Notes: a model not told the origin generated them from the sequence alone. Positions 36,385 through 45,500 are shown, counted from the first letter of the stretch. The stretch is DNA of 64,000 bases from Desulfobulbaceae bacterium (GCA_011390165.1 JAABSV010000015.1:1-64000); one strand, 5' to 3'. Translations and numbers: made by a program.

Positions 36385-36990
36385 TTGAGCTTCATCAATT
36401 TAAAAGACAAAATTGTCCAGGTAAAAATTGTCTATTACGGGCCCGGGCGCTGCGGTAAGACCACCAACCTTGAGTATATCAACCGAACCTTTCGCAAGCA
36501 GATTGTCTCGGAGATGGTCAGTCTCAAGACCCATGGTGATCGGACCCTGTTTTTCGATTTTTTGCCTTTTGATATGGGCCAGATAAAAGGTTATGACATC
36601 AAGATCCAGCTCTACACCGTGCCAGGTCAGGTGAAGTACAACGCTACCCGCAAGCTGGTTTTACGCGGAGTGGACGGAATTGTCTTTGTCGCCGATGCCA
36701 TGGAGAAACAACGGGAGAAAAATATCCGCTCCCTCAACCAGCTGCACGAGAACCTCCAGTCCTATAAGGAGAGTATCTTCAAAATTCCCCTGGTCATGCA
36801 GTACAATAAGGTTGATCTGAAGGAGCACGGAATCCCCATTCTGCCCATCGAGGTTCTGGAAAAGGATCTCAACAGCCGCCTGCAGGTCCCCTATTTTGAG
36901 GCGAGCGCGATTACCGGTTACAATGTCGCCGCGACGTTGAAGAAAATTATCTCTTCGTCAGTGATTTCAATACAGAAAAAATTACTCTAG
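36385..36990 (+). CDS. MglA-like small Ras-family GTPase
   Basis: A 201-residue GTPase of the bacterial MglA group. The P-loop GPGRCGKTT is at 19-27, switch II is TVPGQ at 78-82, and the guanine-specificity motif NKVD is at 141-144. In switch II the Asp of the eukaryotic DxxG motif is replaced by Thr, as in MglA. The start is TTG 36385 with AAGGGAG upstream. MglA controls polar recruitment of pilus motors in Myxococcus. Neighbouring roadblock and scaffold genes and a nearby pilC suggest motility or polarity control, but targets are unknown. Confidence 0.93.
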   Translation: MSFINLKDKIVQVKIVYYGPGRCGKTTNLEYINRTFRKQIVSEMVSLKTHGDRTLFFDFLPFDMGQIKGYDIKIQLYTVPGQVKYNATRKLVLRGVDGIVFVADAMEKQREKNIRSLNQLHENLQSYKESIFKIPLVMQYNKVDLKEHGIPILPIEVLEKDLNSRLQVPYFEASAITGYNVAATLKKIISSSVISIQKKLL

Positions 36991-37001
36991 AGAGAACTGT
37001 A

Positions 37002-39860
37002 GTGAAACAGCAAAGCGAAAATGCCTACGACGATGATTTGACCGTCGGTACCGACGAAATGGATGACTCGTACTACTCCGAACCGGTAGATCTGTTCGAG
37101 TTTTCAACCGATATCGAGGCACCGATCAGCCGGTTGAAAACCCTGGTGCTCTCCATTGACTGGGAAATAACCGACGATATCCTGGTCCAGTTCAGCGAGG
37201 AGTTGCAGGAGTTGAAGGAGACCTGGGCCGGTGAGAAGGTCAATCTGGTCTATGTTCAGGCACTGGAAAAGATATGCCGCTATATCTACCAGAAAAAAGC
37301 CGACTCCCATCCAAATTCCATCAAGCTGCTGCTCAATCTATTCCATAACCTCGAACGCATAGTCACCGATGAGACCCTCGGCGGTGAGGAAAAGAAAAAG
37401 CTGCTCGTCGATGATGTGAGAAGATTTGAGAACCTGAAACGGGCAATCAGCCGCAAAGAAATGCCTGCCTCGCCGCCATTGTCCGGGTCGGAGCGCGCCG
37501 GTGAGAAGATGGCCGGCACCGGCTCGGCCCAATTGGAGAAGATGAAGGCGCTCATCCTGGCCATTGACTGGGAGGTTGGTGATACTGATCTGGCCAGCCT
37601 GCAGGGTGAGGTGAGCCGTCTTGAGAAGCAGTTTGCCGACAGCCGGCCGGCCCGGATCCTTCTCCAGGGGATTGCCACCCTCACCGGCTATCTCAAGGCG
37701 AAAGGAGCGAAGGCTCACGGCAATACTCTCGAGCTGCTGCAGTTTTTCTACCAGAGCTTGGAGAAGGTGGCCGGTCAGGGAAAAGAACCAGAGGAGGAAA
37801 GGGCAATTCTCTTTCCGGCGGTTGAGCGCTTTAACGCCTTCAAGGCGGCCATTGACCAAGTGGGCGAAGCTGACGACCGGCAGGGTGGCGCGACCGCAGG
37901 CCACCGTGATGGTGCCACCGCTCAAGCCCCACCACCCCGGACTGCTCCAGTTGTCGAAGAGGACGACGAGGAGGATGAAGATGAGGAGGGCCTTGGCGAG
38001 TCGGCTGTGGTCACACCGGCACTTTCCGATGTCTCGGATGAGGTGATCTGCGGCTTTCAGGCCGATCTCGAGGCAAAATCGCTGGGGCTGGCCGCTCCCG
38101 ACCATATTCTCTCCCGGGTGGACGACTTTTTTGCCGACGAGCCGGCGGCTGCCCCGGCCGCACAGTCGATGGCGCCCCCCCCTGCCGGACAGCCCCCAAC
38201 CACCGTGCCAACACCGGTAGAACCTCCGGCGGTCGAGGTCAACTTCGCTAAGGAAAGCGAAATTGCCGAACAAGACAGGCCTGACGGCGAGGTTGATGTG
38301 GTGGCACAGTTCTTTGCCGATGGGCTCGAAGAGGAGAGTGCTCCGGCCTCGGCACCGCCATCGGTTGAGCGGAGTAAGGCCCTGGAAGGGGTCGCCGTGG
38401 AGAGCGATGCCGATGAAGACGATGATGAACCGGAATTACCAAAATTTGGTGATGAACCAGCCCCGGCTCTGGCCGACAGGGATGAAGTGAGTCTCTATAA
38501 CGCTGAACTGGTTGCCGCGGTCACCACCGAAGATGAGGAGTTCGATGAGGTGGCCGGCACCGTTGACGGTTTTTTTGCTACCGAGGAGACTCCGGCCGCT
38601 GCCCAGCCGCCCTTTGCTGGAGAGGCAATGCCTCTCTCTCTGGAAGAAGAGGAGGGGCAGCAGGATGCCGAGACCCCGGCTGCTGACGATCGTGATGAAT
38701 CTATCGCTGCGGCCACTGACGGTGACGGCCTGTCGATGCCATCTGCACTGCCCGAAAGCAGCCAATTATACGGGGAAGCGATGGCTCCGGCACAGCTTGA
38801 GATGGAAGAGACAGCTCCGACTGACCCTGAACTGGAAGAGGTGGTCGTGGTTGACCCTGAGTTGGAAGAGACGGCTCCGACTGACCCTGAGCTGGAAGAG
38901 GTGGCGATGGAGGAGAAGGTGAGTCCGGAAGTGGCAGCTGAGCTGGTTGCCACTGATACGGCGGCGTTGCCGGAGGTGGAGGCGATTGAGCCGCCCACCG
39001 AGATGGAAATGGCTTGGCCCGGAGTGGACGGGGAGTCTGTTGCCGAGGAAGAGGAAGTTGTTGACGGCGAGGTGGTCTTTGCACCGGTGCTTGACGAGGA
39101 ATTTTCTGCCCCCGTGGAGGATGCTGACGAAGAGCTGCCCCTTGTCGTCCCAGAGCCTGATGAAGCCGATGAAGCTGAAGAGGCGGATGAAGTCGAGATT
39201 TCCGGGGGAGATGAGGAAGGCGACGTAGCTGAAGAGACGGATGAAGTTGAGACCTCCGGGGGAGATGAGGAAGGCGACGAAACCGAAGAGGTGGATGAAG
39301 CCGAGACCCCCGGGGAAGACGAAGAAGGCGACTATCCGGCAGCGGTGGGAATACTTGCCGGTCTGCGGGCGGCCATCCAAACCCTTGCCACAGACCCGGA
39401 AGAGCGCCGTACGGCAGCACTCTTTCAAGAGATCCATTTTCTCCGTGGCCGTTTCGCCGGACGACCGGTAGAGAAGAGCTTTCTGCAGCTGCTCTCCACC
39501 GTCGGCCAGCATATTGACCGGCATGGCCAGGAGTACGGCGGAGGCGTGGCCAGGGATCTGCTCCGATCGGTCAGTGACGCGCTCGCCCTCTGCCTGGAAA
39601 GCCCGGCGCACGGCCAGGAACTGCTTCTACCGGAGACCTTGAAGGTGCTCGAGTGGCAGCAGACGCTGCTCAGTGAACTCCGCTGGGAGCTGCGTCGGGA
39701 GCCAGTGGCTCGGGAGACCCTTGCTGCAACTGCCGACGGCGCTGCTCAACTTGAGGAGCCGGCGGTGACGGTTGCCGACCTCCATCAGGAGCTGGTTGGT
39801 CTGCGGCTGGAACTGGCGGAACTGCGACGGGAGCTGCGCGGGAAGGCGTCGATGGCTTGA
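37002..39860 (+). CDS. Large acidic protein with three repeated helical SIDWE-type modules
   Basis: A 952-residue soluble protein; I recognise no named family. Two N-terminal modules (about 38-130 and 182-280) share the pattern LK-L/A-L-x-I-DWE followed by amphipathic helices ending in LERIV or LEKVA. A third, diverged copy lies at about 780-900 (GLRAAIQTLATDPEERR onward). Between them is a long acidic, Pro/Ala-rich stretch with PTDPELEE repeats (about 600-630) and three SGGDEEGD-type repeats (about 720-776). The C-terminus (about 925-950) is a Leu/Glu/Arg coiled coil. The start is GTG, 12 nt after the MglA-like stop. It is probably a scaffold or effector of the GTPase; this is inference. Confidence 0.85.
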   Translation: MKQQSENAYDDDLTVGTDEMDDSYYSEPVDLFEFSTDIEAPISRLKTLVLSIDWEITDDILVQFSEELQELKETWAGEKVNLVYVQALEKICRYIYQKKADSHPNSIKLLLNLFHNLERIVTDETLGGEEKKKLLVDDVRRFENLKRAISRKEMPASPPLSGSERAGEKMAGTGSAQLEKMKALILAIDWEVGDTDLASLQGEVSRLEKQFADSRPARILLQGIATLTGYLKAKGAKAHGNTLELLQFFYQSLEKVAGQGKEPEEERAILFPAVERFNAFKAAIDQVGEADDRQGGATAGHRDGATAQAPPPRTAPVVEEDDEEDEDEEGLGESAVVTPALSDVSDEVICGFQADLEAKSLGLAAPDHILSRVDDFFADEPAAAPAAQSMAPPPAGQPPTTVPTPVEPPAVEVNFAKESEIAEQDRPDGEVDVVAQFFADGLEEESAPASAPPSVERSKALEGVAVESDADEDDDEPELPKFGDEPAPALADRDEVSLYNAELVAAVTTEDEEFDEVAGTVDGFFATEETPAAAQPPFAGEAMPLSLEEEEGQQDAETPAADDRDESIAAATDGDGLSMPSALPESSQLYGEAMAPAQLEMEETAPTDPELEEVVVVDPELEETAPTDPELEEVAMEEKVSPEVAAELVATDTAALPEVEAIEPPTEMEMAWPGVDGESVAEEEEVVDGEVVFAPVLDEEFSAPVEDADEELPLVVPEPDEADEAEEADEVEISGGDEEGDVAEETDEVETSGGDEEGDETEEVDEAETPGEDEEGDYPAAVGILAGLRAAIQTLATDPEERRTAALFQEIHFLRGRFAGRPVEKSFLQLLSTVGQHIDRHGQEYGGGVARDLLRSVSDALALCLESPAHGQELLLPETLKVLEWQQTLLSELRWELRREPVARETLAATADGAAQLEEPAVTVADLHQELVGLRLELAELRRELRGKASMA

Positions 39861-39896
39861 CCTCTGGTCGCCAACGCTGGTTGTCGACCGGCCCGC

Positions 39897-40775
39897 TCAG
39901 CGGTTCCAGGCGATCAGGGTGAAGACGGCGTACCAGCCCAGCCAGAGGCCGATGCCCCAGAGGCAGAGGCGTTGCCGGCGGCCGCCCGGCTGGGCCAGGA
40001 AGAGGGCGACCAGGAAAAGGCTGGGTATGCCAACCCCGGCGGTAAGCGGTGAAAGGTAGCGGAGCAGTTCCTGTAGACCGAGGAAAAACCAGGGGCCGCT
40101 GATATATTCTACGCCCGGTCGGGCTGGTTCCAGGGGGGCGGCGACCAGCATTGAGAAAAGAAGGACCATGGCGACGGTGCCGGTATTGTCCCGCAGTCGG
40201 ACCCGATACCGCCGCAGGTGTTGCCAGAGCAGCAGGAGAAGCAGGAAGTCAAGCCCGATCACATGTTGCAGGTACACCTTGCGCAGGCCGCTGTCGTCGA
40301 TGGCAAAGAGGAGATTGTTGAGTGGTTCACCGAGGAGCGGCAGGGCCACCAGGATGTGCTCGGCAATGACACCGGCGGAAACGCCGGTGTTGTCGCCACG
40401 CAGGACATAACCGGTGAAGAGAAGAAGAAGGCTCACCACCAGGGCGGCAATCAGTTTCCACCACTCGCTTCTGGGGGAGTCGCCACTTTTTCGGTAGACC
40501 GCCAGGAGATGCACACAGCCAGCGAAGAAGAACAGCTGGCTGGAATAGAAATGGAGGGCGCGAAAAAAGCCGCCGTAGGGGATAAGCAGGTCGATGGCGG
40601 AAACCGAGAAGAAGGGGGTGCTGTACTCGTACTGCAGCCCGACGACCAGACCGGAGAGGAGGGAGAGGAGGAGGTTGACCAGGGCCCAGGCGCCCCATGG
40701 CCTCTCCCGCCAGGCGAGCCACCGCCACAGTCGTCGACCAGGTTGGTTGGTGGCGAACTTAGAGAGTGACCACAT
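39897..40775 (-). CDS. petB: Cytochrome b subunit (b6-type) of a Rieske/cytochrome b complex
   Basis: A 292-residue membrane protein with about seven to eight helices. It carries two pairs of heme-ligating His with classical spacing: His-13 residues-His in ALHFYSSQLFFFAGCVHLL and His-14 residues-His in LQHVIGLDFLLLLLLWQHLRR. It would bind two b hemes and oxidise menaquinol. The ATG at 40775 overlaps the Rieske gene end by 17 nt. No cytochrome c1/f gene follows, so the electron acceptor is not known. Confidence 0.85.
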   Translation of the reverse strand: MWSLSKFATNQPGRRLWRWLAWRERPWGAWALVNLLLSLLSGLVVGLQYEYSTPFFSVSAIDLLIPYGGFFRALHFYSSQLFFFAGCVHLLAVYRKSGDSPRSEWWKLIAALVVSLLLLFTGYVLRGDNTGVSAGVIAEHILVALPLLGEPLNNLLFAIDDSGLRKVYLQHVIGLDFLLLLLLWQHLRRYRVRLRDNTGTVAMVLLFSMLVAAPLEPARPGVEYISGPWFFLGLQELLRYLSPLTAGVGIPSLFLVALFLAQPGGRRQRLCLWGIGLWLGWYAVFTLIAWNR

Positions 40776-41169
40776 AGTAGGGGTCGCTCTCTTTTTTTTC
40801 GACCGGAAAAAAGGGGAGGCTTCTTTTCGCCGGCCCGTGCAGGACCTCGCCGGTATCGGCGGCAAAACGGCTGCTGTGGCAGGGGCAGTCCAGGCTGTGC
40901 CGCTCTTCGTGGTAGTTCAGCCGGCAGCCGAGATGGGTGCAGGTTCGTGAGAGCGCCCAGCACCGCCCATCCCGATCAAAAAGAACAAAATCTTCGGTGA
41001 TGAGTACCCCGGTGAGGGGGATGGGCTGGTGGATCGGTACCAGGACGGGCTGCTTTGGCACCTTGTAGCCGATGAAGCGGAACACCGGGTAGAGCAGGGT
41101 GAGACTGAGCAGCACTCCCAGGTAGCGCCGGCGAGTGGAGACTGAAGAGGGGCTGGCTGGCTGGTTCAT
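40759..41169 (-). CDS. petA: Rieske [2Fe-2S] iron-sulfur protein
   Basis: A 136-residue protein with an N-terminal membrane anchor (about 15-32, after STRRRY, a Tat-like twin/triple Arg motif). The Rieske cluster motifs are CTHLGC (Cys77, His79, Cys82) and CPCHSS (Cys95, His98). It is short for the family but complete. It overlaps coaD by 4 nt and the cytochrome b gene by 17 nt, so it is part of the ilv-psd-coaD operon. Confidence 0.92.
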   Translation of the reverse strand: MNQPASPSSVSTRRRYLGVLLSLTLLYPVFRFIGYKVPKQPVLVPIHQPIPLTGVLITEDFVLFDRDGRCWALSRTCTHLGCRLNYHEERHSLDCPCHSSRFAADTGEVLHGPAKRSLPFFPVEKKESDPYYVVTL

Positions 41170-41669
41170 ACCGGCCGGGCAAATTTTTCCAGAAGCTTCC
41201 GATGGACATGGGGAGGGACCAGGTCGCCGATATCCCCGCCGTTGCGGGCGGCATCCTTGATGATTGATGAACTGATGAAAATCCAGCGAAAGCCGGGCAT
41301 CAAAAAGACCGAGTCCACCTCCCGGTTCAGTTTGCGGTTCATCAGGGCCAGCTGGAATTCGTAGTCAAAATCGGAGACCGCCCGGATGCCGCGGACAATT
41401 GCCTTGGCCTTTTGCCGATGGGCGAAGTCGACCAGGAGACCGGAAACCCGGTGGACCTCAATCCGGCTCCGGTCGAGAAAGGACTCCTCAATCATCGCCA
41501 CCCGTTCGTCGAGGGAGAAGACCGGGTCCTTGGCTGAGTTGACGGCAACGGCAACAATCAGACGGTCAAAGAGATTGAGGGCCCGGTTGATGATATCCAC
41601 ATGGCCCATGGTGATCGGGTCAAAGGTACCGGGATAGACCGCCAAAGACGGGGTGTGGCTGGCGCGCAT
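41166..41669 (-). CDS. coaD: Phosphopantetheine adenylyltransferase
   Basis: A 167-residue nucleotidyltransferase of coenzyme A synthesis. It has the (H/T)xGH-type site YPGTFDPITMGH at 12-23, the RGIRAVSDFDYE segment, and FISSSIIKD near the C-terminus. It lies 33 nt after rsmD, a frequent pairing, and overlaps the Rieske gene. Confidence 0.97.
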   Translation of the reverse strand: MRASHTPSLAVYPGTFDPITMGHVDIINRALNLFDRLIVAVAVNSAKDPVFSLDERVAMIEESFLDRSRIEVHRVSGLLVDFAHRQKAKAIVRGIRAVSDFDYEFQLALMNRKLNREVDSVFLMPGFRWIFISSSIIKDAARNGGDIGDLVPPHVHRKLLEKFARPV

Positions 41670-41702
41670 GGGGTTGACTCCTGAACAAAAGATATAGCCG
41701 GA

Positions 41703-42302
41703 TCATGCCGGCAGGGCGCCGGATGGGTCGGGACGATACAGCCAGAAGGCCGCTTCACCGTATACCCGACGGTCGAGCAGGTTGAGACCGAGGGGGTGGT
41801 AGGGCAGCTGCACGGAGTGCCGCACCTCGACCACCAGCAGCCCCTGGTCGGCAAGAAGACCACTGTCACCGATAGTGTTGACGATGGCAAGGGAAATGTC
41901 TTCCGAATAGGGCGGGTCGGCAAAAATCAATGTGTAGTTCTGCCGCAGTGCCGCTGGCAGGCTGGCCAGCGCCAGCCCCCTTTTCAGGTCGTGCTGGACC
42001 ACCCGAATCTCTCCACGGCCCTGGTAGCCGCGGAGGCAGCGGAGGACATTTTTTTTGATCAACTGCAGGGCCTGGGGGTGGTTGTCGACAAAGACCACCA
42101 GGTCCGCCTCGCGGCTGAAGGCCTCCAGCCCGAGGGCCCCGGTCCCGGCAAAGAGATCGAGGACCCTGGCCTGGCGGGGGTGGGTGCCGAGAATATTGAA
42201 CAGGGCCTCTCGAGCCCGGTCCGAGGTGGGGCGGATGTCGCGGCTGCCGGCAGCTGGGGTGGCAAGCCGCAGGCCTCTGGCGGAACCGGCGATGATGCGC
42301 AC
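41703..42302 (-). CDS. rsmD: 16S rRNA (guanine-966 N2)-methyltransferase RsmD
   Basis: A 199-residue SAM-dependent rRNA methyltransferase. It shows the DLFAGTGALGLEA SAM-binding loop and the catalytic ADPPY motif. The GTG at 42302 gives the family-typical start MRIIAGSARGLRL and lies 4 nt after the psd stop. A second in-frame GTG at 42335 inside psd is possible and would add 11 residues. Confidence 0.93.
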   Translation of the reverse strand: MRIIAGSARGLRLATPAAGSRDIRPTSDRAREALFNILGTHPRQARVLDLFAGTGALGLEAFSREADLVVFVDNHPQALQLIKKNVLRCLRGYQGRGEIRVVQHDLKRGLALASLPAALRQNYTLIFADPPYSEDISLAIVNTIGDSGLLADQGLLVVEVRHSVQLPYHPLGLNLLDRRVYGEAAFWLYRPDPSGALPA

Positions 42303-42306
42303 CGGC

Positions 42307-42951
42307 TCAGTGGAGGTGGCCGAGCACCGTTTCACCGGCTCGAACCCGGTCGCCGACCTGAACGGTGAGGCTTGTCTCCGGGGGGAGGTAGAGGTCCACC
42401 CGCGAACCGAAGCGGATCAGCCCGAAACGGCGCCCGGCGAGCACCGCGTCGCCAGGCTCCAGCCAGCAGACGATCCGTCTGGCGATCAGGCCGGCGATCT
42501 GTACCACTGCCAGTGGTTGGCCCTGATTGGTGCGGATCACCGTCGCGCAGTACTCGTTCTCCAGTCCCCCCTTGACCGAATCGGCAGAGTAAAAGCGACC
42601 GGGCCGGTAGTGAACCTTTTCCACCGTCCCGGCACAGGGCAGCCGGTTGACATGGACGTTGAAGACATTCATGAAGATCGACACCTTGCGGGCCGCACCG
42701 CCGGTAAACTGGTCATCCGCCACCGTGTCGACCAGGATCACCCGACCATCGGCCGGTGAGAGCAGGGCGTTTGCCCGGGCTGGGATAAACCGCTCCGGAT
42801 CACGGAAAAATGCGAGGATAAAGGCGGTAACCAGCAGCAGCAGAAGGGCCGCGGTGGCCCAGCCAAGGGCGGCGGCAACGAGGGTGCAGAGGGCGGCAAA
42901 GGCGATGAACGGGTAGCCTTCCCTGGCGATGGGAACCTGCGGGGTGAGCAT
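42307..42951 (-). CDS. psd: Phosphatidylserine decarboxylase (short form)
   Basis: A 214-residue pyruvoyl-dependent decarboxylase that makes phosphatidylethanolamine. Two N-terminal membrane segments (about 14-48) are followed by FFRDPER, FMNVFNVHVNR and the self-cleavage site Gly182-Ser183 (RFGSRVD). The size and GS site are those of the short, archaetidyl-type Psd. No pssA follows; in related genomes it often does. It lies 47 nt after ilvN. Confidence 0.95.
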   Translation of the reverse strand: MLTPQVPIAREGYPFIAFAALCTLVAAALGWATAALLLLLVTAFILAFFRDPERFIPARANALLSPADGRVILVDTVADDQFTGGAARKVSIFMNVFNVHVNRLPCAGTVEKVHYRPGRFYSADSVKGGLENEYCATVIRTNQGQPLAVVQIAGLIARRIVCWLEPGDAVLAGRRFGLIRFGSRVDLYLPPETSLTVQVGDRVRAGETVLGHLH

Positions 42952-42998
42952 GGACGGTTGACCTCCAATGGTGGATGCGGTTTTCGGCTGAGCTTGCC

Positions 42999-43484
42999 TT
43001 ACTTGTTCTTGCTGGCTCGGGCCATGGTGATCACCCCGGTGCGAACGATCTCCTTTATCCCGATGGGGCGGAGAATGTCGATCACCGCCTCGATTTTCGA
43101 GGCGGAACCGGTGACCTCGATGGCATAACTTCTGGCGCTGACATCGACCACCTTGCCGCGGAAGATGTCGATCACCCGCAGCACCTCCGCCCGGGTACTG
43201 GCCTCCGCCTTCACCCGGAGGAGAACCATCTCTCGCTCGACGAAGGGCACGTCGCTGAGATCGGTCACCTTGATCACATCGATCAGTTTGTGCAGCTGTT
43301 TGGTGATCTGTTCGATCACCCCGACATCGCCTTTGGAGACCACCGTCATGCAGGAGACGGTCGGGTCGAGGGTCTCGGCGACGCAGAGACTTTCAATGTT
43401 GAAGCCGCGGCCGCTGAACAGTCCAGTGACCCGGGAGAGAACCCCGGGCTTGTTCTGGAGGAGGACGGAGAGGGTATGTTTCAT
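42999..43484 (-). CDS. ilvN: Acetolactate synthase small (regulatory) subunit
   Basis: A 161-residue protein with an N-terminal ACT domain (SVLLQNKPGVLSRVTGLFSGRGFNIESL, about 5-80) and the ALS_ss C-domain (about 85-158). It confers branched-chain amino-acid feedback on IlvB. It lies 55 nt after ilvB. Confidence 0.97.
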   Translation of the reverse strand: MKHTLSVLLQNKPGVLSRVTGLFSGRGFNIESLCVAETLDPTVSCMTVVSKGDVGVIEQITKQLHKLIDVIKVTDLSDVPFVEREMVLLRVKAEASTRAEVLRVIDIFRGKVVDVSARSYAIEVTGSASKIEAVIDILRPIGIKEIVRTGVITMARASKNK

Positions 43485-43539
43485 TACAAGTCTCCTGGAT
43501 AGGGTGTCGCGGATAGCATAAAAGAAACCCCGCTCTCCT

Positions 43540-45240
43540 TCAGACGAGGAGCATCTCAGTTGTCGCCTTGCCGGCTGGAACCATCGGGTAGACCCCTTCT
43601 TCCTTTTCGATCTTGAAGTCCATCAGCACCACATTGTCGGTGGCCAGGGCCTCCCGAATCACCGGTTCCACCTCGCTGCGGCGGGTCGCCCGCAGCCCCA
43701 CGGCGCCGAAGGCCCTGGCCAAATCGACGAAGTCGGGAATGATATCCATGGTCGTCGAGGCGTAGCGCCGGTCGTAGAAGAGTTCCTGCCATTGCCGGAC
43801 CATTCCCAGATAGTTGTTGTTCAGGATCGCCACCTTCACCGGGCAGTGGTACTGCCGGGCAGTGGCCAGTTCCTGGATGTTCATCTGGATGGAGCCATCG
43901 CCGGCAATATCGATCACCGTCCGCCCCGGAAAGGCCATTTGGGCACCGATGGCCGCCGGCAGGCCGTAGCCCATGGTACCAAGGCCACCGGAGGTGAGCC
44001 AGTGGCGGGGGTGGTTGAAGGTGTAAAATTGCGCCGCCCACATCTGGTTCTGACCAACCTCGGTGGAGATGATTGCCTCGCCGCCTGTCTGCCGGCAGAG
44101 TTCCTCGACCACATACTGCGGCTTGATGATTTCCGGGTCGTCGGTGTAGGAGAGAGGATGGCGCTCCTTCCACTGGTCAATCTGCCGGTACCAGGGCTCG
44201 AGGCGAGTGGCCGCTGCGGCGAGATCAATCTCGCTGTGGCTGGCGTACCAGCTGTTGATCGCCCGGAGGGCATTTTTGCAGTCAGCGACGATGGGCACGT
44301 CCACCTTCACATTCTTGCTGATCGAGGTGGGATCGATATCGATGTGGATGATCTCCGCCTTGGTGGCGAAGTCGGAGAGCTTGCCGGTAACCCGGTCATC
44401 GAATCTTGCCCCAACCGCAATGAGCAGGTCGGATTCGGCCACCGCCATATTGGCGGTGTAGGTGCCGTGCATGCCGAGCATCCCCATGGAGAGCTGGTGG
44501 GTGCCGGGAAAGGCACCGAGGCCCATCAGGGTCATGGTGACCGGAATCTTCAGGGACAGGGCCAGTTCAGTGAGTTCACGGCTGGCATCGGAGAGAATCA
44601 CCCCGCCGCCGACGTACAGAACCGGCTGGCGCGCCTCGATCATCTTCCGGCAGGCTTTTTCCACCTGTACCGGGTGGGGCTTGTAGTTTGGCTGGTAATT
44701 TGCCATCTTCACCGGAGCCTTGTCCGGAAAGGTGAGCCGGGAGGCGATGAGATCCTTGGGCAGATCGACCAGCACCGGGCCCGGGCGACCGGAGCGGGCG
44801 ACGTGGAAGGCCTCACGCAGGGTCGGGACCAGGTCGTCCAGATTGCCGACCAGGTAGTTGTGTTTGGTGCAGGGTCGGGTGATCCCGACGATATCCACCT
44901 CCTGAAAGGCGTCGTTGCCGATCAGGGCCCGTGGCACTTGGCCGGTGAGGACCACCATGGGGATGGAGTCGCAGTAGGCGGTGGCGATACCGGTTACCCC
45001 GTTGGTAGCCCCGGGACCGGAGGTGAGCAGGGCGACACCAACCTCACCGGTGACCCGGGCGAAGCCGTCGGCGGCGTGGACCGCTGCCTGCTCGTGACGG
45101 ACCAGAACGTTGGTGATATCGCAGTCCATCAGGGCATCATAGAGGTCGATGACCGCCCCTCCGGGGTAGCCGAAGATGATTTTCACCCCTTCTTCCTGCA
45201 GACAGCGGACAACCGCCTCGGCGCCGGTAATTTTTGCCAT
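43540..45240 (-). CDS. ilvB: Acetolactate synthase large (catalytic) subunit
   Basis: A 566-residue ThDP- and FAD-dependent enzyme for valine/leucine/isoleucine synthesis. The catalytic Glu is at 50 (VRHEQAAVHAADG), with the SGPGATN motif, the central FAD domain and the ThDP-binding DIAGDGSIQMN-xx-LATA segment. The start at 45240 follows AAGGAAAT; an ATG 15 nt upstream lacks such spacing. It is the first gene of the leftward ilvB-ilvN-psd-rsmD-coaD-petA-petB run; ilvC is not adjacent. Confidence 0.97.
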   Translation of the reverse strand: MAKITGAEAVVRCLQEEGVKIIFGYPGGAVIDLYDALMDCDITNVLVRHEQAAVHAADGFARVTGEVGVALLTSGPGATNGVTGIATAYCDSIPMVVLTGQVPRALIGNDAFQEVDIVGITRPCTKHNYLVGNLDDLVPTLREAFHVARSGRPGPVLVDLPKDLIASRLTFPDKAPVKMANYQPNYKPHPVQVEKACRKMIEARQPVLYVGGGVILSDASRELTELALSLKIPVTMTLMGLGAFPGTHQLSMGMLGMHGTYTANMAVAESDLLIAVGARFDDRVTGKLSDFATKAEIIHIDIDPTSISKNVKVDVPIVADCKNALRAINSWYASHSEIDLAAAATRLEPWYRQIDQWKERHPLSYTDDPEIIKPQYVVEELCRQTGGEAIISTEVGQNQMWAAQFYTFNHPRHWLTSGGLGTMGYGLPAAIGAQMAFPGRTVIDIAGDGSIQMNIQELATARQYHCPVKVAILNNNYLGMVRQWQELFYDRRYASTTMDIIPDFVDLARAFGAVGLRATRRSEVEPVIREALATDNVVLMDFKIEKEEGVYPMVPAGKATTEMLLV

Positions 45241-45440
45241 TACAATTTCCTTCATCTTTGGGTGGGCATCTGGGCAACCGACGGGCCAGGAACCGGCGCG
45301 AAACTGCCTGGTCTTGCGTTGCTAGCTGACTCGGCCTGGTGTCGATTGTCGCTGAAGAGAACGTCTTTTCCAAGAACAAAAATATATATCGGTGAAGCGG
45401 TGCCCTGTCAACCGGCAAACACCGCTACAAAATCGAAAAC

Positions 45441-45500
45441 CACCGCCGACACTCTTTGTCTGCCGGCAGGATTGGGCGATCTCAGTCCTTGCCGGCGGTG
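45441..45500 (-). promoter_or_regulatory. Mutually exclusive hairpins upstream of ilvB
   Basis: On the minus-strand transcript CACCGCCGGCA (from 45500) can pair with CTGCCGGCAG (45460-45469) or with CGGCGGTG (45448-45441). The second option is followed by GTTTTCGATTTT. This is attenuator-like, but no leader peptide rich in branched-chain codons was found. Confidence 0.35.
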
